A stretch of 64,000 bases of DNA from positions 1,178,001 to 1,242,000 of the forward strand of contig NZ_JBJDSB010000001.1 of the NCBI RefSeq assembly GCF_044987625.1, read 5' to 3'. The position numbers and the translations under genes were made by a program. The notes beneath the pieces were generated by a model, which ran no database searches, was not told where the DNA came from, and was given only the letters and a program-made list of their open reading frames with translations. Source of the stretch: Desulfobaculum sp044987625. Lineage in GTDB: Bacteria; Desulfobacterota; Desulfovibrionia; Desulfovibrionales; Desulfovibrionaceae. Shown here piece after piece: positions 53,909 to 61,913 of the stretch; the stretch's first letter is position 1; every line of letters starts with the position of its first letter.

Positions 53909-54085
53909 GGCCACGCCCCGCGCTCTTGCGCGGCATGGCCATGACACACCTGCCCGGCGCACCTTGCGCCGCCGCAGGGATGACAGTTTTTCGGCAGGAC
54001 CGCCCGCCCCGCTTTGGCGGGAGGGCGGCTCCCCGGATTAATCCCCGCCCGGAGCATGGCTCCGGCAAGCTTGCGAGGGAGAAGC

Positions 54086-56533
54086 GTGGAAAACCCGACA
54101 ATCAGTATTGAACAGGAAATACAGCGATCATACCTTGAGTATTCGCTGTCGGTCATTATCGGCCGAGCCATCCCGGACGTGCGCGACGGCCTGAAGCCCG
54201 TGCACAGGCGCATCATGTATGCCCAGCATGAGCTCGGCAACACCTACAACAGGGCGTACAAGAAATCCGCCCGCGTTGTTGGTGACGTTATCGGTAAATA
54301 CCACCCCCATGGCGACTCCGCTGTGTACGACGCCTTGGTGCGTATGGCGCAGGACTTTTCCATGCGCGATCCGCTGGTGGATGGACAGGGTAACTTCGGC
54401 TCCATCGACGGCGACTCCGCCGCCGCCATGCGTTACACCGAAGCCCGTATGTCCCGCCTTGCCGGTGAATTCCTCTCGGATATCGAGAAGAACACCGTCG
54501 ATTTCCGCCCCAACTACGATAACTCCCTGCAGGAACCCGAGGTTCTGCCCACCAAGGTGCCGAACCTGCTCCTCAATGGTTCCGCGGGTATCGCCGTTGG
54601 TATGGCGACCAATATTCCGCCCCACAACCTTGGCGAACTCATCGACGCGCTGCTGTACCTGCTGGACCACTCGTCCTGCTCGTCCCGCGACCTGATGCAG
54701 TTCATCAAGGGCCCGGACTTCCCCACCGGTGGCGTGGCCTACGTTGGCGAAGGCCTGACCGAGGCCTACACCACCGGCCGTGGTTCGGTGAAGATGCGCG
54801 GCACCCTCTCCGTAGAGGACCGTGGCAAGGGCCTTGAGTCCATCGTCATTACCGAGATTCCCTACGCGGTGAACAAGTCCACCCTCGTGGAAAAGATTGC
54901 CCTGCTGGTGCATGAGCGCCGCATTGAGGGTATCAGCGACCTGCGTGACGAATCCGACCGCCGCGGCATCCGTATTGTTATCGACCTCAAGCGCGGCACC
55001 ATTCCGGACATTGTCATCAACGCCCTGTACAAGTACACGGCGCTGGAATCCTCCTTTGGATTCAACATGATGGCCGTTGTGGATAACCGCCCGCAGCTGC
55101 TTACCCTCAAGGATATTCTGGCTCACTTCCTTGAGCACCGCCGCGAGGTCATCATCCGCCGCACCCGCTTTGACCTGAAAAAGGCCGAAGCCCGCGCCCA
55201 TATTCTGGAAGGTCTGCGCATTGCGCTCGATAATATCGACGCCGTGGTCAAGACCATCCGCAGTTCCAAAACCGCTCAGGACGCCAAGCAGGCGCTTATG
55301 GAGCAGTTTGAGCTGTCCGACGTGCAGAGCCAGGCCATCTTGGACATGCGCCTGCAGCGTCTGACCAATATGGAGCACGAAAAGCTGCTGGAGGAATACC
55401 GGGAGCTGCTCAAGAAGATTGAATTCTTCAAGAGCATTCTGGAGAACGAAGATGTGCTTCTTGGCGTTATCCGCGACGAGCTGGACGCCCTTAAGAAGAC
55501 CTACGCCACCCAGCGCCGTACCGTCATCGACGACCACGACCTGTCCGGCATCGACATTGAGGACCTGATCCCCGACGCCGACGTGGTTATCACGCTGTCC
55601 GAGCGCGGCTATATCAAGCGTACCGCCATGGAAAACTATTCCGCCCAGAAGCGCGGCGGTAAGGGGATCTTTGGCGTGCATACCTCCGACGGGGACTTTA
55701 TTCTGAACTTCCTCGTCACCACGAACCACCAGTACATTCTGCTGTTCACCAACCGGGGCAAGATGCACCGCCTCAAGGTGCACCAGATTCCCGAGGGCAG
55801 CCGTACGGCCAAGGGCATGCACATTGCCAACCTGCTGCCGCTGGACAAGGACGAGTACGTGGTGGCTTCCCTGACCGTACGCGACTTTGCCGCAGACAGG
55901 AGCTTCCTGTTCGTGACCCGCAAGGGCATGGTGAAGCGTACGCATCAGGAGATGTACACCAACTGCCGCTCCACCGGCATCATTGCCGTTAACGTCCGCG
56001 AAAGCGACGACCTGTTGCAGGTTGTGGACGTGGGCCGCGAGGACGAGATTGTGCTGGTGACGCAGCATGGCTACGCCATCCGCTTTAGCGTTGCCGACGC
56101 CCGCGCCATGGGCCGTGGCACTGCTGGTGTGAAGGGTATTGCCCTGCGCAGCGGCGACCGCGTTGTGGCCGGTGTTGTGGTGACGCCTGATGAGCACAAG
56201 GACATCCTGACCGTATCCGAAAAGGGCTACGGCAAGCGCTCCAGCCTTGACCTCTACCGCCTGCAGACGCGCGGCGGTAAGGGCATCATCACCATGCGCA
56301 CCACGCCCAAGACTGGTTCCCTCATCGGGGCCATCATGGTCGAAAAGGACGACGACATCATCATGCTGACGTCCGAAAACAAGGTTATCCGCATTGGCGC
56401 CGGTGAAATCCGCAAGGTTGGCCGCGCCACGCAGGGTGTGCGCCTTGTGAGCATGGCCGATGACGGCCACGTGGTGGGCTTCGACATCGTCCGCGACAAG
56501 CAGATTGATGAAGCACGGAAGAATGAAGACTAA
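54086..56533 (+). CDS. gyrA: DNA gyrase subunit A
   Basis: 815 residues. Catalytic Tyr in AMRYTEARMS, quinolone region HPHGDSAVYDALVRMAQ with the sensitive-type Ser and Asp, and a C-terminal beta-pinwheel with GyrA box QKRGGKG. Start is GTG at 54086 with GAGGGAG upstream. 177 bp after gyrB. Its 3' end overlaps the lipoprotein gene by 11 bp. Confidence 0.97.
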   Translation: MENPTISIEQEIQRSYLEYSLSVIIGRAIPDVRDGLKPVHRRIMYAQHELGNTYNRAYKKSARVVGDVIGKYHPHGDSAVYDALVRMAQDFSMRDPLVDGQGNFGSIDGDSAAAMRYTEARMSRLAGEFLSDIEKNTVDFRPNYDNSLQEPEVLPTKVPNLLLNGSAGIAVGMATNIPPHNLGELIDALLYLLDHSSCSSRDLMQFIKGPDFPTGGVAYVGEGLTEAYTTGRGSVKMRGTLSVEDRGKGLESIVITEIPYAVNKSTLVEKIALLVHERRIEGISDLRDESDRRGIRIVIDLKRGTIPDIVINALYKYTALESSFGFNMMAVVDNRPQLLTLKDILAHFLEHRREVIIRRTRFDLKKAEARAHILEGLRIALDNIDAVVKTIRSSKTAQDAKQALMEQFELSDVQSQAILDMRLQRLTNMEHEKLLEEYRELLKKIEFFKSILENEDVLLGVIRDELDALKKTYATQRRTVIDDHDLSGIDIEDLIPDADVVITLSERGYIKRTAMENYSAQKRGGKGIFGVHTSDGDFILNFLVTTNHQYILLFTNRGKMHRLKVHQIPEGSRTAKGMHIANLLPLDKDEYVVASLTVRDFAADRSFLFVTRKGMVKRTHQEMYTNCRSTGIIAVNVRESDDLLQVVDVGREDEIVLVTQHGYAIRFSVADARAMGRGTAGVKGIALRSGDRVVAGVVVTPDEHKDILTVSEKGYGKRSSLDLYRLQTRGGKGIITMRTTPKTGSLIGAIMVEKDDDIIMLTSENKVIRIGAGEIRKVGRATQGVRLVSMADDGHVVGFDIVRDKQIDEARKNED

Positions 56534-57299
56534 AACCGCCATCGCCTTGGTGCTGGCGTGCCTGCTCTGGGCGTGTTCTCCGCAGGCGGAGGACACTACC
56601 CTGTCCCGCGCCGACCGGGAATACGCTCAGGGCAACTATGTTCAGGCCGAGAACCTGTACCAGAACTACCTGCAATCCTCGCCGCAGGGCGATGCACGGT
56701 GGAAGGTCTGGAACCGGCTGCTGGACATTTGTCTCGATATAAATGACTCGCCGCGCAAGGCCGCCACACTGCTGGAGGCCATGCTGCTGGAGTTCTCGGA
56801 TGCACCCGAGCGCTCCGCGCAACTGACGCGGCAACTGGCTGATGTGTATATGCGCATGCGCCAGTGGGATAAGGCGGCGGAAACGTGGCAGCACGCCCTT
56901 GCCGCCAATGCGGGGAACTCGGACAGGTTGTGGGAAATCTCCTTCAACCTCGGCAAGGTGTACCAGTATCAGGGGCGGTATGACCTCTCGCGCGATGCCA
57001 TGTTGCAGTGCGTGCAGGACGCCCCGGCTGACGTCCCCCGCGCCACCTGTATGTATGAATTGGCGCAGGCCTATTCCCTGCTCCAGAACAACGAACAGGC
57101 GCGGGAGTGGCTGCACAAGGTCCGTGCGCAGCAGGCTGCGCCAGAGGAACTGCGCGCCCGCGCCACGTTCCTGCTGGCGGAGATTGCGGTTTCGCAGGGC
57201 GAGCGGGAGAAAGCGCTGGAGCTGTTCTCCTCCATCCGCACCACCTACCCCAATCCCAAAGTTATCGAGACCCGCATCGGGCTGTTGGAGTCAAAATAG
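56523..57299 (+). CDS. TPR-repeat lipoprotein
   Basis: 258 residues. Lipobox LWAC (Cys18). Several tetratricopeptide helices follow (EYAQGNYVQAENLYQNYL, QWDKAAETWQHAL, YQGRYDLSRDAML, NNEQAREWL). Probably a periplasmic scaffold at the outer membrane. It begins inside the 3' end of gyrA, an arrangement I recall from Desulfovibrio vulgaris as well. A terminator ends the replication block here. Confidence 0.85.
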   Translation: MKTKTAIALVLACLLWACSPQAEDTTLSRADREYAQGNYVQAENLYQNYLQSSPQGDARWKVWNRLLDICLDINDSPRKAATLLEAMLLEFSDAPERSAQLTRQLADVYMRMRQWDKAAETWQHALAANAGNSDRLWEISFNLGKVYQYQGRYDLSRDAMLQCVQDAPADVPRATCMYELAQAYSLLQNNEQAREWLHKVRAQQAAPEELRARATFLLAEIAVSQGEREKALELFSSIRTTYPNPKVIETRIGLLESK

Positions 57300-57334
57300 C
57301 TTCATCCCCGTGGGGACTCCAGGGAAGACCATTC

Positions 57335-57367
57335 AAAGCCGCTCAGGTTCGCCTGAGCGGCTTTTTT
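57335..57367 (+). terminator. Terminator of the gyrase-lipoprotein unit
   Basis: GCCGCTCAGG / CCTGAGCGGC with a TTCG tetraloop, then T6. Confidence 0.92.
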
Positions 57368-57512
57368 GTGGCTGTTGCCGGGCGCAGGGCGGCGGCGTTT
57401 GGAGGGAAGTGACGCGCTTGGTTGGGGACTGCGCTGTTGTGATGATGTGGCACAGCGAAGGGCTGCCCTCCCTTGTGGAGACTGCGGTTGAAGACGGGCT
57501 GCATGGTGAAAA

Positions 57513-57561
57513 TGTTCCTTATTTTACATTAAATTTCAGAGTGTTAATTTGATTAGGAACA
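57513..57561. promoter_or_regulatory. Bipartite element TGTTC-N39-GAACA, site B
   Basis: TGTTC at 57513 and GAACA at 57557, exact 44-bp register. Homologous to site A: shared TATTTTA, TGTTAA and GGAACACTTT-GACAT. On the minus strand TTAACA and TAAAAT fall at the same places as in site A. Confidence 0.55.
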
Positions 57562-57716
57562 CTTTCGACATCCACAGTCCTTGGCACATCAGGAGCGGAT
57601 GAAGGGGCGGGAAGACGCTGGAAAGAATGGGGGTATGGCCGCACTGGGGCTGTTTGGGGAAATGCGCTCGTCTGTATGGGGATGAGGCGCCGCCGCGACT
57701 AGCCTCCAAGAAACGA

Positions 57717-57765
57717 TGTTTCTAAGTTTTTCAATAAAAAGAGCTGGTTATTGTGTTTACGAACA
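57717..57765. promoter_or_regulatory. Bipartite element, site D (TGTTT-N39-GAACA)
   Basis: TGTTT at 57717 and GAACA at 57761, exact 44-bp register, followed by CAATGCACATCC. Homologous to site C. It is 204 bp from site B in the same 1.1-kb gene-free region. Confidence 0.5.
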
Positions 57766-57877
57766 CAATGCACATCCTGCCCAATCGCCGGGAGGATACG
57801 CAGGAGGGACGTCAGTGCGCGGCGCAGGGCCGAGGGGATAGGCCTCGTGGGAAAAAGAATGTGTGATGTGAGGTGGT

Positions 57878-57939
57878 TGTGCAGTCAGTCTGTGCACAGC
57901 GTTGCACATGTTTGCACATTATATGTGCAGCCTTGTGCA
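57878..57939. promoter_or_regulatory. Helically phased TGCACA/TGTGCA array
   Basis: TGCACA begins at 57893, 57903 and 57913 (exact 10-bp steps), and the inverse TGTGCA at 57924 and 57934 (10-bp step), with another TGTGCA at 57878. The centre TGCACAT-TAT-ATGTGCA is a perfect dyad. An AT-rich stretch follows. Either a cooperative operator or a set of degenerate DnaA-type boxes (CACA core). Confidence 0.55.
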
Positions 57940-58097
57940 CTCAAAAACTTGAGACAATTTCAAGTAAATCCCTAACATACTGATTTTCAACATAAACTGT
58001 GTTTGGCACGAAGGTTGATACAGAGAAGGCAGAAGGCGACGGGAAAAGCCTTCCCATAGCCACCTCCCAAGCTCTCTTTGTTCTCTACCGTGCTAGC

Positions 58098-58241
58098 GGT
58101 GCGGCGGCGGAAAATGCATACGACCCTCTCGGCCGCCGCACCGACGAGATATCAAACCTTCCTTGGTTTATTGGATAGAAGCCTCCTTCTTGCGATTGTG
58201 ACGGCCGGGGCCGGCGACACCCCGGCCGTCACCTGTTTTTT
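58098..58241 (+). ncRNA. Candidate small RNA with intrinsic terminator
   Basis: Four consecutive hairpins without a convincing reading frame: GGTGCGGCGGC/GCCGCCGCACC (58098-58142, 11 perfect pairs), AAACC/GGTTT (58154-58169), AGAAG/CTTCT (58177-58190), and GACGGCCGGGG/CCCCGGCCGTC (58200-58230) followed by T6. The last is a textbook terminator although no gene precedes it. Family unknown. Confidence 0.5.
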
Positions 58242-58442
58242 GTCCCTGCGCGGTATGACGCTTTTCATGCCTCATCCCTCCGAAATTCTTTGCCCAGCCA
58301 AAACTCCCCGAAATAGCACAAGGAATGCTGCTCTCGCGCGGATATCCGCCCACGGCAAGGGGTGACAGAATCCGTGAAGACGAGTACAGGCACCTGTCCT
58401 GCGCCGTACTGGCGCGCCACCCCCTTCCAAATAGCAGAGAGG

Positions 58443-59699
58443 ATGATGCACCAAAGACCCCAAGCTGAGTTAGGATTTCTCCGGTACGTCGTTGCGGCGT
58501 GTGTACTGTGTGGCCTTTTGCTGGCTGGTATGCCGCTTCCCGGCCACGCCGGCGAGGCGCAGCGCCCCACCGCCACCGGTGATGCTGTGACGGTGCGCGA
58601 CGGCACAGTACGCAGCGGCGACAGTGTATCCTCCCTGCTTGGTGACGTGCTCTCCCCTCCTGAAATCTACGACCTGTCCAAACAGTGCCGGGGCGTCTTT
58701 CCGCTGACCAAGCTCCGGGCCGGCCAGACCTACCGCGTGCAGTCCGGGCCTGAGGGATTCCACTCCTTCCGCTACGATATTGACGAATGGGAATATCTGC
58801 TGGTCACCCACGATGGTGAGGGCTTTTCCGCCAGTGTGAAGAAAACGCCCATAGATGTGGTGGAGGAAACCATGCACGGCGAGGTACGCCAGCGCCGCGC
58901 CTTCACCGCCGCCATGCGCGATGCGGGCGGAGACCGTGGGTTGGCCCTGCGTTTGGCTGATATTTTTGCCTTCCGTTTCAACGCGTGGCGCGAGGTCCGA
59001 AAAGGCGACACCTTCACTCTGCTGGTGGAGAAGAAATACCGCCGCGGCGAATGTATTGGGTATGGTCGCATCCTTGCGGCCGCTTTTTTCCGCGGGGACA
59101 CCGTTTATGAGGCGTTTTGGTTCAAGAATGAACCCGATGGCCGCGCGTCCTATTTCGACGCCGCCGGAAAGAACTTGCAGCCCTACCTGCGCGCGCCTTT
59201 GGAAACCTATGAGCTGGCGTCGGGCTTTGCTTCGCGCCGTTTGCACCCCGTGACCAAGCGCTGGCAGCCTCATTACGCCATTGATTACTCCGCCCCGCGC
59301 GGGACGCCGGTCTATGCCACCAGCGACGGCCGCATTGACCGCATGCGGCGTGACCGTAAATCCGGGCGCTATCTCGCCATTGAGCATGAGGACGGCTACG
59401 AATCGCTGTATCTGCACCTCAGCGCGTACGCCAAGGATATTGCCGCCGGCGACCGCGTGGTGCAGGGGCAGGTGATTGGCTATGTGGGCAGCACGGGCTA
59501 CGCCACGGGACCACATCTTGATTTCCGTCTGAAAAAGAACGGCAGGCTGGTGAATCCGCGGGGCAACCGCTCCCTGACCTCGCGCGACCTCACCCGGCGC
59601 GAGATGCGCTATTTGCGTCGCCGCGTCATTGCCTCCCGCGTGCGGATGGGGACCACCCGCCTTGCGCACAATGATTCCCGCTTTTCCGCACAGATGTAG
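58443..59699 (+). CDS. M23-family peptidoglycan endopeptidase
   Basis: 418 residues with a signal peptide (cleavage after GHA, about residue 38). The C-terminal LytM domain (about residues 270-390) has HYAIDYSAPRGTPV (zinc His and Asp) and TGPHLDFRL. The last motif is normally HxH; here Asp replaces the His ligand, a form I believe occurs in several M23 enzymes. The N-terminal half resembles the MepM/Csd3 regulatory domain. Start uncertain: ATG 58443 or 58446 behind AGAGAGG; a GTG at 58362 is less likely. Confidence 0.82.
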   Translation: MMHQRPQAELGFLRYVVAACVLCGLLLAGMPLPGHAGEAQRPTATGDAVTVRDGTVRSGDSVSSLLGDVLSPPEIYDLSKQCRGVFPLTKLRAGQTYRVQSGPEGFHSFRYDIDEWEYLLVTHDGEGFSASVKKTPIDVVEETMHGEVRQRRAFTAAMRDAGGDRGLALRLADIFAFRFNAWREVRKGDTFTLLVEKKYRRGECIGYGRILAAAFFRGDTVYEAFWFKNEPDGRASYFDAAGKNLQPYLRAPLETYELASGFASRRLHPVTKRWQPHYAIDYSAPRGTPVYATSDGRIDRMRRDRKSGRYLAIEHEDGYESLYLHLSAYAKDIAAGDRVVQGQVIGYVGSTGYATGPHLDFRLKKNGRLVNPRGNRSLTSRDLTRREMRYLRRRVIASRVRMGTTRLAHNDSRFSAQM

Positions 59700-59791
59700 A
59701 TTATTCGCAGCTTGCCCTCGCATTTTTCGGGGCGCATAAAGCCACCCTGTGGTAGTCTGGATGGAAACGTCCGGACCACGAGGAGGTGGCC

Positions 59792-60625
59792 ATGAATCGC
59801 TTTCGTTGTGGTGTTGTGGGGCTGGTCTTGCTCTGTCTTGTGTGCGCCGCACCCGCCTTGGCGCAGGAGGAATCCGCTGATCCGGAGCTGCACCCTGCCC
59901 TGCGCAATACCGTGGAAATGGGCTATGTGTACGCCAATGTGCGCTACCGTGAGCCGGGGGTGATGAAGGAAACGGGCAGTTTGCACGGCATCCGCCTGCG
60001 CGGCACCTACCATTGCTCGGCAGGATGGATGGGACGCGGCGAAATGGAATACGTTGGCGGCGGGCTGGACTATGACGGACAGTATCAAGATGGCACGCCC
60101 ATCACCCGCGACACTGAAGACTCCATGTTCCACCTGCGCGCCCTTGTCGGGTACGACATTCCCCTCAGTGACTGGGCGCTGACGCCCTTTGTCGGCCTGG
60201 GCTACCGCTATTGGTTCGATGAAATCGAAGGCGACGGCGGCTATGAGCGCGAAATCCGCTATCTGTACACGCCTGTTGGTGCGGAGCTTGCCACCCGGCG
60301 CGGCGAGTGGCGCTTTGGCCTGCGCGGAGAATACGACCTCTTTTGGGGCGGGCGGGTGAAGAGCCACCTCAGTCAGGCCGATGCGCGCTACAATGACCCC
60401 ACCAACGAGCAGGACGCTTTTGATGCGTGGGGCGTGCGGGCCGCGTGCTTTGCCGAATACCTCGGCGATGGGTGGAGCGTCTCCGTGGAGCCGTATTACC
60501 GCTACTGGGATGTGGAGAAATCCGACACCGCCACGCTGGAGATTACGGGCAGTGCCGATGGGACTGTGGTGGAGCCGCAGAATACCATGCGGGTGTTCGG
60601 GGTGGCCGTGATGGTGGGCTTCTAG
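59792..60625 (+). CDS. Outer-membrane beta-barrel protein
   Basis: 277 residues with a signal peptide (cleavage after ALA, residue 24). Alternating amphipathic strands with paired aromatic residues and a C-terminal VMVGF ending in Phe, the recognition signal for barrel assembly. Probably an OmpA-barrel or porin-like protein of about 10-12 strands; function unknown. ATG 59792 follows GAGGAGG. It follows the M23 gene by 92 bp. Confidence 0.8.
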   Translation: MNRFRCGVVGLVLLCLVCAAPALAQEESADPELHPALRNTVEMGYVYANVRYREPGVMKETGSLHGIRLRGTYHCSAGWMGRGEMEYVGGGLDYDGQYQDGTPITRDTEDSMFHLRALVGYDIPLSDWALTPFVGLGYRYWFDEIEGDGGYEREIRYLYTPVGAELATRRGEWRFGLRGEYDLFWGGRVKSHLSQADARYNDPTNEQDAFDAWGVRAACFAEYLGDGWSVSVEPYYRYWDVEKSDTATLEITGSADGTVVEPQNTMRVFGVAVMVGF

Positions 60626-60697
60626 CTCCTTTCGGGGAATATCCCCGCGTTACCGCGCCCCTGTGGCCATGAATTCCAAATTTTTTTCAAAAAGTGC

Positions 60698-60726
60698 TTG
60701 CCAACCAAATCGAGTTTGGCTAGGTA
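60698..60726 (+). promoter_or_regulatory. tRNA-Phe promoter
   Basis: TTGCCA, 17 bp, TAGGTA, ending 16 bp before the tRNA. Same -35 as the tRNA-Leu promoters. Confidence 0.55.
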
Positions 60727-60742
60727 TTCATCTCCGACGGGG

Positions 60743-60818
60743 GCCACGGTAGCTCAGTTGGTAGAGCAGGGGACTGAAAATCCCCGTGTCCGCAGTTCAA
60801 TTCTGTGCCGTGGCACCA
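60743..60818 (+). tRNA. tRNA-Phe (anticodon GAA)
   Basis: 76 nt with CCA. Acceptor GCCACGG pairs with CCGTGGC; anticodon stem GGGGA/TCCCC with loop CTGAAAA gives GAA. Confidence 0.95.
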
Positions 60819-60830
60819 CTTAGAGAATAC

Positions 60831-60859
60831 GCCTCCGCGTGAAAACGCGGAGGCTTTTT
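60831..60859 (+). terminator. tRNA-Phe terminator
   Basis: GCCTCCGCGT / ACGCGGAGGC with a GAAA loop, then T5. Confidence 0.9.
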
Positions 60860-61368
60860 CTTTGTCTTGTGCCTGTCCTGCCCGAAGTGGTGTTGAGTTG
60901 TGCCGTCCTGCGGCGCGCTGTGACTGCCCGCCCTCTTCTTTGTTACAAAACGCCTTGCGCCCCTTCCTTTGAGGCGTTCTCCTCCTGCGCTTTTCTTATT
61001 CCTCCTCTCTTTTCAGACGGTTTATTCTGTTCCCTGTGCTGCTTTTTCGTGCGTTCTTGGTGGTGATGCAGGCGCGCCCTCCTTTTTTGTGTCTGCATTT
61101 TTTGGTATGATTCTGCGTTGTCTGTTGTACGTCTTTGCACCGCGTCTGTTGTGTTGCGTGGCTGCGGATGCTTTGACGCTGCACAGCACTGTATTTGCGC
61201 AAGCAGCTATACCCGTGCGCAACGGTTCCTGCGTCGTGTTTTACGTGTGGTGACGGGAATTTTTGGAAAAAATAGGCCTGCGCACAAAAATCTCCGTTCT
61301 GTATCCGATGACGTTACTCTGAATGCACTACGCCCGTAAAAAACGTTGTCCTTTCCGTATCGACGGAG

Positions 61369-61388
61369 ATTGTGAACGCCGTCACAAT
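61369..61388. promoter_or_regulatory. Perfect CRP/FNR-type palindrome ATTGTGA-N6-TCACAAT
   Basis: A perfect 7-bp dyad around ACGCCG. Matches the TTGTGA-N6-TCACAA form reported for the nitrosative-stress regulator HcpR in Desulfovibrio, and also the Rex consensus TTGTGAA-N4-TTCACAA with one mismatch. Both regulate energy metabolism in this group. Confidence 0.65.
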
Positions 61389-61461
61389 GCGAAAAGAGTT
61401 CTTGCATCACCTCTCCTCTGTATCTCGTCCACATCAAACCCAGCACGCTTTTTCAAAACGA

Positions 61462-61483
61462 AAGTGTCAGCCAGGTGACACTT
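61462..61483. promoter_or_regulatory. Perfect palindrome AAGTGTCA-N6-TGACACTT
   Basis: 8-bp perfect arms around GCCAGG, reading TGTCA-N6-TGACA in the core. This is the geometry of CRP/FNR-family sites; CooA, the CO sensor, recognises TGTC(A/G)-N6-(C/T)GACA-type sequences. It lies 94 bp (centre to centre) from the other dyad. TTATAG overlaps its right end. Confidence 0.6.
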
Positions 61484-61775
61484 ATAGCGCCACCTCTCGC
61501 AAAAGGGGGCTTGGCGGCTGGCGTTGGTTGAATATTCAGTCAACGCCGCTTTATGCGATGTTTTGCCTTGTGTGCTCGTCTTTTTCCCAAGTTTGGCTGG
61601 TTGTGCGACCAAGAGAAAGGTGCGCGGATTCACAGCCGCCGGTGCGGCGTTCTTTTCGCGTGGAAAACTGTGCATGAAATTGAGCAAGATTCGTCCTCTT
61701 GACAATTGCAACATCTTGAATGCGTGTAAAAGCATACAAACAACGTTGACGCACCGCTGTATTTCTAATCTTTTG

Positions 61776-61804
61776 TTGACCTGTAACTGTTCATGTCATA
61801 AACA
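61776..61804 (+). promoter_or_regulatory. Possible promoter of the hydrogenase operon
   Basis: TTGACC, 17 bp, TAAACA, about 110 bp upstream of the first gene. The -10 is poor, so activation or another promoter is possible. Confidence 0.3.
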
Positions 61805-61913
61805 AGGGAGCCAGAAATCTTTAAAAGTTGAGATTTCAAGGACTTGTCCCGGTCAGTGGGAGGCCGGGTTGGCTGTGGGATACGATTGGCGGAACATTTT
61901 AAAAGAGGTCGTC

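Larger units (their letters stand above)
60860..61913. other. 1.05-kb gene-free regulatory region upstream of the hydrogenase genes
   Basis: T-rich on the plus strand and lower in GC than the flanks. No frame with a ribosome site and coding-like composition seen on either strand. It holds the two palindromes at 61369 and 61462 and a possible promoter at 61776. Confidence 0.55.

Noticed and set aside
58078..58365. 95-codon frame across the hairpin region before the M23 gene
   Set aside because: Runs through four strong hairpins including a terminator and has no ribosome site; a structured RNA explains the region better.
60839..61253. Short frames with hydrophobic stretches after tRNA-Phe
   Set aside because: Caused by the T-rich strand (Phe/Leu/Cys codons); no ribosome sites, no conserved motifs.
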